Source of the DNA: Cafeteria roenbergensis | Taxonomy: Eukaryota > Sar > Bigyra > Bicosoecida > Cafeteriaceae | DNA length: 64,000 bases | Assembly (NCBI GenBank): GCA_008330645.1 | Contig: VLTN01000012.1 | Coordinates: 310,001 to 374,000 of the forward strand | Direction of reading: 5' to 3' | Part shown: positions 47,223 through 57,092 of the stretch, in pieces | Position numbering within the stretch: position 1 is the stretch's first letter | Layout of the letters: every line of letters begins with the position of its first letter | Position numbers and translations under genes: made by a program | Notes under the pieces: generated by a model | The model's input: the letters and a program-made list of their open reading frames with translations, nothing else | What the model was told of the DNA's origin: nothing | The model's database searches: none

Positions 47223-50200
47223 TCAGTTGAAGAAGTAGGGCGAGTCGCGGACCACGGAAAGGTCCAAGGTGCCGCGCGCGGGCAGCTCCGGGAAGCGCAG
47301 GCCGGGGAAGCGCAGCACGAGCGACTCTCTGAGGTCCTCCAGAAGCGGCATCTCGTAGAGGCGCACGAACGCGTCGCGAAGGGCGATGTTCATCGCGTCG
47401 ATGTCGCTCGCGTGAGTCCAGTACGAGTCGTGGACGGCGGTGAACACCATGCCGCGGCGCGCGCACTCGAGGCCCGTGAGCATCATGTGGGTAGAGTCGA
47501 GGGAGTGGACGTAGTTTGGGGGGAACGCCGAGCCCTGCTTCTGGGAGGAGACGGGGAGGGCATCGTTCTCCGATGCCAGCACCACCTGCTGCATCACCGT
47601 GGAGACCACCTGGCTGGAGTTGCGGCGGTAGGGCTGCACGACGGGGAGTCCCAGCGGCGTGATCCACGCCATGGGCTGGTTGGAGGAGGAGACGAGGCGC
47701 GCGGCCTGCGTCAGCCAGGTTTTGATGGCGTCGGCCGCCTCGAACATCTGGCCCAGGGAGTCCAGCGTGGTGCGGGCCAGGTAGGCGGCGCTCTTGTACA
47801 CGATGTCGTCGAGCTCGTCGGGGGAGAGGCCGAGCTCCTCGCGGCGGGGCTCGAACGTCTCCCGGAGGCGGTTCCGGATCTGGTCACGCGCGCCGATGAA
47901 GGTCACTCCGTACACTGACGTCATCACCGTCTGCTTGATGGTCTTTCGCACCACGTGCCCGCGCACAAAGGCGGCGCACCTGCGCCGAGAGTCGTAGTCC
48001 TCGAGCTCGTCGTCGGGGGTGCCAGGCTCCGGCACCTCGGGCAGCGTCGCGTCCAGCTCGATGCGCTGCACCACCAGGTCCAGCACGGCGCTGTACACGT
48101 CCTGGGGCTTGTCCGCCTTGACCAGGTTCACGGCCTTGGCCCCTCCCAAGTCGCGGCCGAGCGCGGCGTAGTGCTGCAGGCCGTTGCACGTGCCGTCCTG
48201 GTGGACGGGCACGCTGGACAAAAAGTCCTCGGGGCTGGGGCTGCGCAGCGCCTCGGCGAGCTCGATGCACGTGGCCAGCGCCTGCCAGGGCGAGTCGGCA
48301 GAGAGCCACCAGCCGTTGCCGGTCAGCGGGTTGTCGGCGGAGTCGAAGACCTCTGCGAGGTTGTCCTCCACGTACTGCTCGCGCTCCACGAAGGAGACCT
48401 TGTCCCGGCCCATCTTGTTCGCGAGGTGGATCTTGAGCCAGCGCAGGCCGTCGGCGCCGAGGCGCTTGCGCTCCGCGAAGACGAGGAGGCCGCGGCAGAT
48501 GTCGGCGCCCATGTGGTTCAGGTGGGGGGGCACGGGGTAGACGCGGCCGCGGAAGTCGAGGTTGTGGGGGAAGTAGACGACGTCGTCCACGAAGCGGTCG
48601 ACGACCTCCATCTTGAGCTTGTGGTCGCAGCGCAGGGAGTGGAGGTTGCGGTTCCACTGCTGCACGCGGTTGGCGAGGCGGCGCCAGGCGCGAAGCTTGT
48701 TGCGGGCGGTCTCCTCGTCGTCCTCGGGGTCGATGCGGGGCGGCGGGGGCTCGGCGTGGTCCGACAGGGAGGGGATGTCGGCGATCCCGCCGCCCGATTC
48801 CCAGACGCCGCGCACCACGTCGCGGACCTTGGTGTTCATGCGCCAGGCCACGCCGCCCAGGATGTCCAGCGACTTGAACACGGAGGGCATGGACGCCTCG
48901 CGCAGCACGCGGGACTGGGCCCGGGAGCCCTTGGTGCGCATGAGGCGCGCGCGCTGGAGCACGTAGCCGCCGGAGTCCGGCGACTGCCAGCGGCGGGGTG
49001 GCACCAGCATGGGGTAGAAGAGCTGGCGGTTGGGGGAGGGGCCCGCCTCGGCCAGAAGCGCGAGCACCCTGGGGTGGAGCCGGATCACGCCCACGGCGGC
49101 CTGCCTGCCGCCCTCGGAGCCCGCGTTGCTCCGACCCCGCTTGGGCGCCCACGCGTACGAGTGCACCAAGGCCGGCATCTCAACGTGGGACCCCGGGGGC
49201 GCGTGCGCCAGGTCCTCGTCCGCCGCCTCGGCAGAGGCCGCGGCGGACTCCGCCGCCACCTCGGCAGACGCGGCGGACTCGGGGTCCAGCGTGGCCATGG
49301 CATCGTCCGCCGCGGCGAAGCGCTGGCCGGCGTCGGCGAGGTGCTTCCCGGGGTACCGGAGCGCGTCGAGAGACCGCAGCTCCGTCGCGGAGGGCAGCGG
49401 GAAGAGCGACTGGATCCAGGACCCGTCGTACCCGGCCTCGGGGCCCAGAGCGGGCTTGGCGCAGGCGCGGTTGCCCTGCAGGCCGAATCGCAGGTAGCGG
49501 ACGGCGTGATGCAGCGAGGACAGCGCCACGCCGCGCACGCGCGCGGGGGCGCTCCCCGGGGCGTCCCGCTCAGCCGCCGCCTCCACTGCTGCCGAGGCGC
49601 TGCTCGCGCAGGCGCCGCTGGGAAGGTCCGCCGCGTCCAGGCCGTCGCTTTCCCCGCCCGCCTCGGCCCCGCCGTGGGCAGCCAGGCGCCCCGACACAGC
49701 CGCCCTGTCGTGGCCGCTGTCGGCGAGCAGGGCGCGCTCCCGCACCGACTGCTGCTGCTGCTCCTCTGCCCCCGCCGCTGACGTCGCTCCGGCCTCGTCC
49801 CACGCCAGGGCGTCGCGCTCAAGCTCCATGTCGCTCTCCGAGGTGGAAGCCAAGTCGGCTGACGCCTCCTCGGCTGCAGCCTCGTCGCCAGCCGCCGCAG
49901 GGACCGGCACGGCCTCCGGCGCCACCAGCCCCGGGAAGGAGATGCTGTCGTCGCGCGATCCGAGCTCTGCCAGCCGGGCTCTGCGCGCCGCGTCGGCCTC
50001 CAGCATGCGCTTGCGGGCCGCGACCTTGGGGTCCGCCTCCGCAAGGGTCGCGCCGCTGCCGCTGCCGCTGCCGTCGGCGTCGGCGTCGGCGGAGGGGTCG
50101 GGCGGCGCCTCAGCCCCGTCCATTCCCACGCGGATCCGCTCTTCGGGAGACATCCTTGCCGCCACCCGCTCCATGGCCTCGTCCAGACGCAGATGGCCGG

Positions 50201-52085
50201 CCAGGCCCTCGTAGGTGACGAACGGCCGGGCGCCCGACGCCGTGTTGGCGGCGAACCACTCGATGCGGGCGGCGTCGATCTGCCCCGCCGGGACGCGCAC
50301 CGCCACGGTGTCCACAAGGCACTTGAGCAGCGCTGCGCCGAGTTTGGCCTTGACGGGGGCGGGCCAGTCGGCGTCCTCCAGAGCGTCGCGGCAGCGGCGG
50401 CGCAGGGTCACGAGCTTCTTGGCGTCCATCGCGCCCTGCATCCGCTCCCAGGCGCGCCGGTCGCGGCCCTGCAGCCTCGACACGTTCACTTCCGACTCCA
50501 CCATGGCGCCCACGCGGGTCATGAGGCCGGTGGCTGGGGCCGTTCCGCCGCGAGCCAGCAGGAGGTTGAGGACTGTGTGCATGGTGATGACGGCCAGCTT
50601 GTCAGGGGGCAGCAGCAGCATGTACGGCGCCACTGACTGGCTCACGGCCGAGCCAACCGAGCTGTCTGCGCCCGGCACAGCGCCGGCGGCTGCACCGGCG
50701 CTCACCCTGCTGCCTCCCTCCGCCGCCCGCCCGAGCAGGGCCGCCTGCTCCTTGTCGATGGCCGTTACAAGCGCCGTGAGCCACTCCTGCTCCAGCCGGC
50801 GCATGGGGGCAAGCTCCATGCCTCGCTCCAGCGTCACCACGCTGTCCTGCACGGCCCTGGCGTCGTCCGTGGACGCCCTCACGGCCTCCTCCTCCAGCTC
50901 CACCTCCCGCTGGATGAGCGCTGCTGACGGGGCGCTGAGGCTGGCGTCCACCACAGGCACGCGCATGGCTGCTGCGCTCAGCGAGGCGTCGTCGCGGGCC
51001 CCTGCAGCGCCCCGGAGGCCGGCGCCGGCTGCGTCCGCGGCGACGCCGAGTTCATCGCCCCAGCCCGCGTCGGCCCCGCCGGCGCCCCCATGAAGTAGGG
51101 AGTCGCCCCACCCCGCTAGCTCCGCACCCTCCGCGCCGTCAGCCGCGCCCAGGGCCCCGTCGCCCCACCCGGGCGGCAGCGAGTCAAGCTCGTCGCCCCA
51201 AATGCCCTCCGCCTCCTCCAGGCCTGCGGGCTGCCCGCCGCTGCCCAGCGCCCCGCCCCCGCCCCCGCTGGCACCGCTGCCTTCGGCCGCAGCGAGCAGG
51301 TCGCCATCTGCGGAGTTGCCCGCCAGCACGGGGTCGTCCCAAGGGAAGATGGCCTCGCCGCCCGAGGCCGGCCCCGCTCCCCACCCGGACTGAGAGTCCG
51401 ACAGCGGCCCCGCGCCGGAGCCCGAGCTGCCGGCCGCGGATCCCATGCGCGGGGGCCTCCAAACGTCGTCCTCGGCGGTGCCGTGGTGGTCCGCCTCCGA
51501 GTCCGACCCGGGCTCAGGCGGCCAAGCCGGCAAGGCAGAGGCGGGCCTGGGCGCCGCTGCTGCCGCCGCTGCTGCTGTCGCTGCTGCTGCCTTCTCCCCT
51601 GCCCCTGCTACCGCCCCTGACAGGCCAGGCGCCGAGTGGGGCGCTGTTGCCGCGGCCAGGCCACCTGCGCCCGCTGCCGGCTCAGCGGGGCCGTCGCCAG
51701 TCCAGTCCCACATGGAAGGGCCCTCCCAGCTGGGCGCCTGAGCATGGGCCCCGCCGTCAGGAGCGGACGGGTTTGCTGTCGCGCCCACGGCGCTTGGCCA
51801 GCCAGCGCCGCCGCCAGCCGCCTGGGAGGCCAGGCCGCGTCGCGCGTCGCTTGCGCGAACACAGAGCTTGCCCGGAGGCCAAGCCGAGGACGGCTGCGGT
51901 CCCTGCCTCGTCGCGGCGCCCTTGGCGCCAGGACCTGCGCCCGCAGATGTGCTGGCTCGCCGGCCGGGCAGCGAGGCGCGGCCGGCAGAAGCGGCGGCGG
52001 GCGAAGGACCGCTTGCACCTGCTGGGGAAGAGATGCCCTGCGCACCGCGGCACGAGGCCGACGATCGGCAAAGCAGCCGCCGCAT
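47223..52085 (-). CDS. POLRMT: Mitochondrial (T7-like) DNA-directed RNA polymerase
   Basis: Single-subunit polymerase that transcribes mitochondrial DNA. 1620 aa in one exon; ATG 52085 gives a presequence (MRRLLCRSSASCRGAQGISS). The ~460 codons open upstream are the antisense of the APE2 gene and are rejected. Residues ~60-700 are low-complexity and helical. The catalytic part is intact: PHNLDFRGRVYPVPPHLNHM, then LLVFAERKRLGADGL, motif A PVHQDGTCNGLQHYAALG near residue 1295, motif B RKTIKQTVMTSVYGVTF near 1380, LGLPVVQPYR, FPPNYVHSLDSTHMML and motif C FTAVHDSYWTHASD near 1552, ending SPYFFN. No plastid gene is in the window, so a mitochondrial role is favoured over a plastid RpoT. Confidence 0.95.
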   Translation of the reverse strand: MRRLLCRSSASCRGAQGISSPAGASGPSPAAASAGRASLPGRRASTSAGAGPGAKGAATRQGPQPSSAWPPGKLCVRASDARRGLASQAAGGGAGWPSAVGATANPSAPDGGAHAQAPSWEGPSMWDWTGDGPAEPAAGAGGLAAATAPHSAPGLSGAVAGAGEKAAAATAAAAAAAAPRPASALPAWPPEPGSDSEADHHGTAEDDVWRPPRMGSAAGSSGSGAGPLSDSQSGWGAGPASGGEAIFPWDDPVLAGNSADGDLLAAAEGSGASGGGGGALGSGGQPAGLEEAEGIWGDELDSLPPGWGDGALGAADGAEGAELAGWGDSLLHGGAGGADAGWGDELGVAADAAGAGLRGAAGARDDASLSAAAMRVPVVDASLSAPSAALIQREVELEEEAVRASTDDARAVQDSVVTLERGMELAPMRRLEQEWLTALVTAIDKEQAALLGRAAEGGSRVSAGAAAGAVPGADSSVGSAVSQSVAPYMLLLPPDKLAVITMHTVLNLLLARGGTAPATGLMTRVGAMVESEVNVSRLQGRDRRAWERMQGAMDAKKLVTLRRRCRDALEDADWPAPVKAKLGAALLKCLVDTVAVRVPAGQIDAARIEWFAANTASGARPFVTYEGLAGHLRLDEAMERVAARMSPEERIRVGMDGAEAPPDPSADADADGSGSGSGATLAEADPKVAARKRMLEADAARRARLAELGSRDDSISFPGLVAPEAVPVPAAAGDEAAAEEASADLASTSESDMELERDALAWDEAGATSAAGAEEQQQQSVRERALLADSGHDRAAVSGRLAAHGGAEAGGESDGLDAADLPSGACASSASAAVEAAAERDAPGSAPARVRGVALSSLHHAVRYLRFGLQGNRACAKPALGPEAGYDGSWIQSLFPLPSATELRSLDALRYPGKHLADAGQRFAAADDAMATLDPESAASAEVAAESAAASAEAADEDLAHAPPGSHVEMPALVHSYAWAPKRGRSNAGSEGGRQAAVGVIRLHPRVLALLAEAGPSPNRQLFYPMLVPPRRWQSPDSGGYVLQRARLMRTKGSRAQSRVLREASMPSVFKSLDILGGVAWRMNTKVRDVVRGVWESGGGIADIPSLSDHAEPPPPRIDPEDDEETARNKLRAWRRLANRVQQWNRNLHSLRCDHKLKMEVVDRFVDDVVYFPHNLDFRGRVYPVPPHLNHMGADICRGLLVFAERKRLGADGLRWLKIHLANKMGRDKVSFVEREQYVEDNLAEVFDSADNPLTGNGWWLSADSPWQALATCIELAEALRSPSPEDFLSSVPVHQDGTCNGLQHYAALGRDLGGAKAVNLVKADKPQDVYSAVLDLVVQRIELDATLPEVPEPGTPDDELEDYDSRRRCAAFVRGHVVRKTIKQTVMTSVYGVTFIGARDQIRNRLRETFEPRREELGLSPDELDDIVYKSAAYLARTTLDSLGQMFEAADAIKTWLTQAARLVSSSNQPMAWITPLGLPVVQPYRRNSSQVVSTVMQQVVLASENDALPVSSQKQGSAFPPNYVHSLDSTHMMLTGLECARRGMVFTAVHDSYWTHASDIDAMNIALRDAFVRLYEMPLLEDLRESLVLRFPGLRFPELPARGTLDLSVVRDSPYFFN

Positions 52086-52379
52086 GGTGGGCGCACGCAC
52101 TCGCTGCAAAGGTCGGGCCGAGCAGACCGCTGGTTGCGGACTGTCGTTCGCAGCGAGTGGCGGGGAGGAAGCGCAACGAGAGGGCGTGCAGAGCCGCAGC
52201 AGCAGCGCGCGGCGGCGTCGGCGGCGAGCCCGGGCGCACCGCTGCGAGGAGACACGCCCGCTGCGCCCCCGCGCACTGGGCTCTGGAAGCTGCAGGGGAG
52301 TGTGCTCTTGCCCGCGCCGGCGGAGTCTGCTTCGCTTGCCCATTGCAGCCTGGCCGGGAGCGGGAGAGGAGGGGCGAGA
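52086..52379. promoter_or_regulatory. Shared promoter region, mitochondrial RNA polymerase / APE2
   Basis: 294 bp. This is the only head-to-head promoter without an exact octamer; TGCAGAGC at 52187-52194 has one mismatch. Confidence 0.4.
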
Positions 52380-53663
52380 ATGGCAGCCGCGCCGGCGGCG
52401 TCGGCCCATGCCACCAGAGTGCCGGCCAAGGCAGCATCCCACCGCATCCTGACGTGGAACTGTGCGGGGTGGGCCGCTGTGGAGCCGCAGGCCCGGCGGC
52501 AGCACGGATCCTTGGCAGCCTTCCTGGACCACACGCTCGCCGACGTTGTGCTGGTGCAGGAGCACAAGCTGACCAGGGACAAGGTGAAGCGGGAGCTTGC
52601 GATGCTGAACGCGCGCGGCGAGGCGGCGTCTGGCTGGGAGACGTACTGGGCGTTCAGCACGACCAAAACGGGGTACTCGGGCACGCTGACCGCGGTCCGC
52701 AAGGGCAGCGGCCTGGAGCCGGTCGAGGCAGCCTCGGACGCGCTGGGCAGGGAGTTCGACGATGAGGGCCGGTGCGTGCTCACCCGCCACGGCGTGTCGC
52801 CGGGCGGGATGACGCTCGTGAATGTGTACACCCCGAACGGCGGCGACCGCCCTGCGCGAGCCCGACTGGCGTTCAAGCTGCACTTCCTCGCTCGGCTTCG
52901 CGCCCTCATCGACAGTGAGCGGGCGGCGGGGCGCAGGGTCGTGCTCGCGGGGGACTTGAACATTCCGCGCTCCGCCAGGGACGCCTTCTGGTCGGCTGAC
53001 GGAAGCAGCGAGCTCGGCTACAGCGACGAGGAGACGGGTTGGCTGGCAGCCATTTGCGGAGCGGACGACCCCAGTGAGGGTGGCGTGCCGCCGGCAGCCT
53101 GGCAGGGCGAAGTGCGCTCGGCAGGTGCGGCGCGCGCAGGGGCGCGCAGCGACCGCGCCAGCGAGCAAGCCGGCCATGTCAGCGACGAATCGGAGACAGC
53201 AGCGTGCAGTGATGCGGGCGGTGTGGCGGCCTGTGCTGGGAGCCGCGGCGCCCAAGCAGCCTGTGCGCCCCTGGTGGACACCTTCCGCGCCTGCCACCCT
53301 GCGGCGGACGGCGCCTTCACCGTGTGGGACCAACGCAAGGCGGCGCGGACGCGCAACCAGGGCGTTCGAATCGACTTTGTGATGCTCGACAGGGAGCTGC
53401 AGCACACGCTTCGTGGGGCCGCCATCGTCTACACCCCCCCTGCGTGGAGTGACCACGTTGCGGTATGCGCCGACGTGGACTTGCCACCGCCGGTGCTGAA
53501 CGGGCGACCCGAGTCCGCGAAGCCCCCCCCGTTGGCTGCGGAGCGTTGGCCTGAGCTCCGGTCGGCGGGAAAGTCCCTCGCGTCCTTCTTCGGCAGGGCT
53601 CCAAAGCGCCCGGCTGGATCTCCGGACCCCCCCAAGACGGCAGGCGCCAAGCGGCCCCGCTAG
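52380..53663 (+). CDS. APEX2: AP endonuclease 2 (ExoIII family) with PIP box
   Basis: Base-excision and checkpoint nuclease that cuts abasic sites and resects 3' ends. 427 aa, one exon. ExoIII/EEP motifs are intact: ILTWNCAGW (residues ~22-30), DVVLVQEHKL (Glu ~58), LVNVYTPNGG, VVLAGDLNIPRSARD (~188), RIDFVMLD (~329) and SDHVAV (~356). A ~70-residue variable insert at ~230-300 fits APE2, not APE1. The C-terminus has KSLASFFGR (~397), a PCNA-interacting (PIP-like) motif as in APE2; the zf-GRF finger of animal and fungal APE2 is absent. The stop codon shares CTAG with the convergent neighbour. Confidence 0.88.
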   Translation: MAAAPAASAHATRVPAKAASHRILTWNCAGWAAVEPQARRQHGSLAAFLDHTLADVVLVQEHKLTRDKVKRELAMLNARGEAASGWETYWAFSTTKTGYSGTLTAVRKGSGLEPVEAASDALGREFDDEGRCVLTRHGVSPGGMTLVNVYTPNGGDRPARARLAFKLHFLARLRALIDSERAAGRRVVLAGDLNIPRSARDAFWSADGSSELGYSDEETGWLAAICGADDPSEGGVPPAAWQGEVRSAGAARAGARSDRASEQAGHVSDESETAACSDAGGVAACAGSRGAQAACAPLVDTFRACHPAADGAFTVWDQRKAARTRNQGVRIDFVMLDRELQHTLRGAAIVYTPPAWSDHVAVCADVDLPPPVLNGRPESAKPPPLAAERWPELRSAGKSLASFFGRAPKRPAGSPDPPKTAGAKRPR

Positions 53664-55819
53664 CTGGATTGTGGATCAGTGATGCGCCCGTCGCCGCTGG
53701 CTGCGCGGCCAGCGGAGTCGCGCCGCTCGCCGTCCAGCAGCGCGACGAGGCCCTCGCAGTCGGCTGCGGCTCGCTCCGCCGCGCGTCTCGCGTCCGCCGC
53801 GGCCGCCTCGTGCGTCGCGCGGATGGCACCGGTCGCCTCCGGAATTGCCAGCACGGAGTCGATGGCCGCGCAGAGCTCGGAGCTCGCCTGGCCGACGTCT
53901 GCTGGCACCGCGTCTCCTCTCGCGAGCGACTCGAGCAGGTGTAGCAGCATATCGGCCACGTTGGAAGGCTGGGGAGCGCCGGGCTCCCCCGAGGTGAGAG
54001 CCGACACGCTGGCGCTGAGGGCTCTGGCAGTCTCCGCCAGGTCGGCCGCCTGCTCTGGGGAGCGCGCGAGCAGGACGAGGCTGCCGTCCGCCGCGCCGCG
54101 CTCTGCGGCGGTGCTCTCCGCCTCGCCGCCGGGCGGGCCGGCTCCGCGGCCGTCGTCGAGCTCCTTGGCTGCCGAGGCAACCGCAAACCCGGCCACGGCA
54201 TTGACTGCCCCGGGAGATGGGGTGCGCGTGGCGACCGCGGCCGCTCCGGAGGCGTGAGACCTCGCCCTCGCTGCCGCTGCCCACGTGCGACGCAGCATCT
54301 CTGAGGCCGCACGGACCAGACTCTGGTGCTGCGAGGCCTTCTTCTCGCGCGCTGTGGCGTGTGCGGTCTCTGCAGCCAGCTGCGCCGCTCGAAGGCGGCT
54401 CTGGGAATCAGTGAGGCGGGCCTCGGCGTCGGCAATCTCGGCGCGCAGGCCAGCGGAAGCGCTGCCAATCCTGTCAGCCTCGCTGGCCAGCCGACGCGTC
54501 TCCTCGTCAATCGCGTTGGAGGCGGCAACGGCTGCCTCGCCAATGGCACTGGCGGCATCCCGGAGAGCCCCGGCGTCGGCTTGGAGCGAAGGAATGGTGG
54601 CGGCTGCCCGCTCAACGAGGGCCTGGATTTCAGGGACGGCCTTGCACTGGGAGGCCAAGTCGTCCAGCCGGTGCCTGGCCGCCTCGGCCTTGCTTGCCAG
54701 CTCTTGTTCGGCCGACGCCGCCGCTTCTCGCACTCGGACCAGCCTCGTTGCCGCGTCGTTTACCTCGCGGACGGACTGCGGCAGGGCGCGCTCGCACACC
54801 CACCGGGCCTTGTCCTCGAGGCAACGGCACGTCGCATCCCATGCGCCGGAGATGCAAGCGGCGAGCTCCAGCGGATCGGCGACGGTGCCCCCGTCTCCTT
54901 CGGCAGGGGCGTCGCTGGCTGCGCCGTCTGCAGCCGCAAGGATGCGTTCAGCATCTTGGAACTTGGCAACGGGTTCTTTCGCACCGATGAGGGTTGCGAC
55001 GGCTGCTCCAGCAGGCGCGAGTGCTCGCGCTCCCTTGACCAGCCGGCGCTCGAACGGGCTGCCATCGGCTCTCGCTCGGCCAAGCGCAGCCAGGGCCCCG
55101 TCCCGACGCTTGCGGGCAGCGTCGAGCGTGGCCAGCGCGGGCCCGAGCTCCGTTTGCGACTGCATCGCCTCTCGCCGGGCAGAGCGGGCGCCGCTGACGG
55201 CGCTTCGCAGCTCCCCCTGCGCAGCGACCACCTGGGCCAGCGATTTGGCCAGCACGGCAGTCGCCTCGTCTGCATCCTTCCGGGTAGCTTCGGCGTGCTC
55301 GGCCACCGCGACGGTGCGCCTTGTCAGGCACTGGAGCACGCAGGCGGTCGCCGCCTCATGAGCCATGGGCTCCCCGGCGGCAGCGACGGCCGCGCCGGTT
55401 TCCGCGTCTGGGGGAGGCCATGTCGTGCACAGGTCGCCGTCTGACGAGGAAGGCTCGAATAGCGAGTACACCGAAGCTGCGCCGGGATCGCTGGCTCCGC
55501 ACTTGGTCGGGTCCAGCAGCTTTGCGACGCCGCCGACGCCTGATTCGAACACCCCCACCACGGCGGCCTGGGCACGCGCCACAAGCTCGGGCGCCGCCGT
55601 GTGTGCTGCCACGCTCCTGGCCAGCCGGGAACGGGCGTCCGCCACTGCGGCCTCCATCCGCTTCAGCCGCGACTGGATTTCCTCCTTGCCAACTGCTGCG
55701 GCCTCGATGCTCGACCTGGCCGACTCGAGAGCAGACTTGGCGTCTCGCACATAGGCCTCAACTTGTCGAGACCGTTGCACTGTCTGGAAGCCGAGGCTTC
55801 GGGCCTCCAGCGCGGCCAT
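53660..55819 (-). CDS. Long Ala-rich coiled-coil protein
   Basis: 719 aa from ATG 55819 (MAALEARSLGFQTVQRSRQV). Nearly the whole protein is heptad-like Ala/Glu/Arg helix (AYVRDAKSALESARSSIEAA, EELASKAEAARHRLDDLASQ-type segments, LRAEIADAEARLTDSQSRLR). It is interrupted near residues 95-160 and 280-330 by short non-helical parts with Cys and Trp. No family can be named; cytoskeletal, basal-body or chromosome-associated roles are all possible. The frame is open further upstream to 55960, but this Met begins the coiled coil and sits 83 bp from the promoter octamer. Its stop lies within the APE2 stop. Confidence 0.7.
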   Translation of the reverse strand: MAALEARSLGFQTVQRSRQVEAYVRDAKSALESARSSIEAAAVGKEEIQSRLKRMEAAVADARSRLARSVAAHTAAPELVARAQAAVVGVFESGVGGVAKLLDPTKCGASDPGAASVYSLFEPSSSDGDLCTTWPPPDAETGAAVAAAGEPMAHEAATACVLQCLTRRTVAVAEHAEATRKDADEATAVLAKSLAQVVAAQGELRSAVSGARSARREAMQSQTELGPALATLDAARKRRDGALAALGRARADGSPFERRLVKGARALAPAGAAVATLIGAKEPVAKFQDAERILAAADGAASDAPAEGDGGTVADPLELAACISGAWDATCRCLEDKARWVCERALPQSVREVNDAATRLVRVREAAASAEQELASKAEAARHRLDDLASQCKAVPEIQALVERAAATIPSLQADAGALRDAASAIGEAAVAASNAIDEETRRLASEADRIGSASAGLRAEIADAEARLTDSQSRLRAAQLAAETAHATAREKKASQHQSLVRAASEMLRRTWAAAARARSHASGAAAVATRTPSPGAVNAVAGFAVASAAKELDDGRGAGPPGGEAESTAAERGAADGSLVLLARSPEQAADLAETARALSASVSALTSGEPGAPQPSNVADMLLHLLESLARGDAVPADVGQASSELCAAIDSVLAIPEATGAIRATHEAAAADARRAAERAAADCEGLVALLDGERRDSAGRAASGDGRITDPQSS

Positions 55820-56051
55820 GCGCCGCTGGCACGCAACCTCGACTGCAAGCGGACAAGTGCCTCGCTGCCGCAAAACCTCACGCAAGCACACAGAACGCAC
55901 AGCTCTGCCAGCAATCGCCGGACCGCGCGCCCAAGCGCCCCGCGCCTGCACAGGCGGCATGCGGGCGTTTGTCGCTGCGGGAAGCGTGCTTGGGCGCGCG
56001 CGGGCTACGAGGCCAGATAGGGGCGCCGAACGGGCCGTTCATGCGGTCGCA
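55820..56051. promoter_or_regulatory. Shared promoter region, coiled-coil gene / SAM methyltransferase
   Basis: 232 bp. GGCAGAGC is on the minus strand at 55902-55909. Confidence 0.5.
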
Positions 56052-57019
56052 ATGAAGGCCTACACGGACAGCGAAGACGCAGCGCGAGCGTGTGAGACTT
56101 CCCGAGGCGCGCCACGCGCCATGCAAGTCCAACAAAGTTTCGGGCAGGCACCTGCACACACACTCAAGTGCCGGTGGGGGGCGGGCCAAACGCCCGCCTC
56201 GCTTCTCTTGCACCAACGCTGCCAGCACACGCAGACGACACCGGGCGCGGCAAGTACTCCCGCAAGGCCGTTGCTGCGTTGGTCCAGGGATGCGGCATGG
56301 TGGAGACGCCCCCCAATGCCATAGTTGAGCTCGGCGCTGGGCACGGGCGCTTCACCCGACTGTTGGCGGATGGAGTCGCACACCTGCCCGGCGACCGGCG
56401 CTCGCGCCAGCTCTTTGCAGTCGAGCCCGCTGGGGTAGTTGCGCGGCTGGCCTCGGAAGCGGCCGCCGCGCCCATGGCCGTGACGGCGGTGCGGGCGGCA
56501 GCGGAGCAGCTGCCGTTCCGCACTGGGAGCATCGACGCCGTGGTTGCAGCGCAGTCGTTTCACTGGTTCGCGGACGCGGCCGTGGACGAAATTCACAGAG
56601 TACTCGCCCCTGGCGCACCGCTGGCGCTCTACTGGAACATTCGTCAGGCGATGACGGCGCGCGGCCAGTTCGTGCAGGCCCTCGCGCAGCTGGAGGACCT
56701 CATCACCGACGCCTACCCGCACAGCACGCCGCGGCAGCAGTCAGGCGAGTGGCGAGTGCCCCTCGATGCGTCGCGGCTGTTTGCGCCGCTGCGGAAAACG
56801 GTCATTCCCTCGGTGTGGGGCGGCTCTCTGGACACTTGCACGGACGGCGTGATGAGCGTGTCAGGCATCGCGTCTCGTAGCGAGGCTGACCAGGCGGAAA
56901 TTCGGCGGGAGGTGAGGAGACTGCTGCGGCTCGCGGCCGCGGAACTGGGGCAGGACTCCAGCGCGACCCTGCGGCTTCCGTGTGAAGAGCAGGTGTGGCT
57001 GACTGCGGCGCTGCGTTGA
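56052..57019 (+). CDS. Class I SAM-dependent methyltransferase (Methyltransf_11 type)
   Basis: Exons 56052-56091 and 56235-57019, with a 143 bp intron (GTGAGA...CGCAG); 274 aa. The first exon encodes MKAYTDSEDAARA and the junction makes AYDTGRGKYSRKAVAALV, matching the YDxxRPxYPxxAV start of this family; without it the frame has no usable ATG. Motif I IVELGAGHGRFTRLLAD, acidic post-I FAVEPAG, motif III/IV IDAVVAAQSFHWF and VLAPGAPLALYWN follow. These small-molecule methyltransferases include fungal Tmt1/Crg1-type enzymes acting on carboxylic acids or terpenoids; substrate unknown here. Confidence 0.87.
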
Positions 57020-57092
57020 AGGACAGAGTGGCAGCTTTGCTTGCCCCGGTGCCGCCGAGCAGGATATGCGGGAGCGACGCGAAACTCGGCAC

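Noticed and set aside
50660-50720. A ~40-bp GTGAG...CGCAG candidate intron in the RNA polymerase N-terminal region
   Set aside because: Too short compared with all other introns here and the frame is open through it.
52086-53456. N-terminal extension of the mitochondrial RNA polymerase frame to 2,077 codons
   Set aside because: It is the antisense of the well-conserved APE2 gene; the ATG at 52085 starts a proper presequence.
56168-56234. Non-ATG start of the methyltransferase frame at 56168
   Set aside because: The upstream exon 56052-56091 plus a GTGAGA/CGCAG intron gives an ATG and the family YDxxR start.
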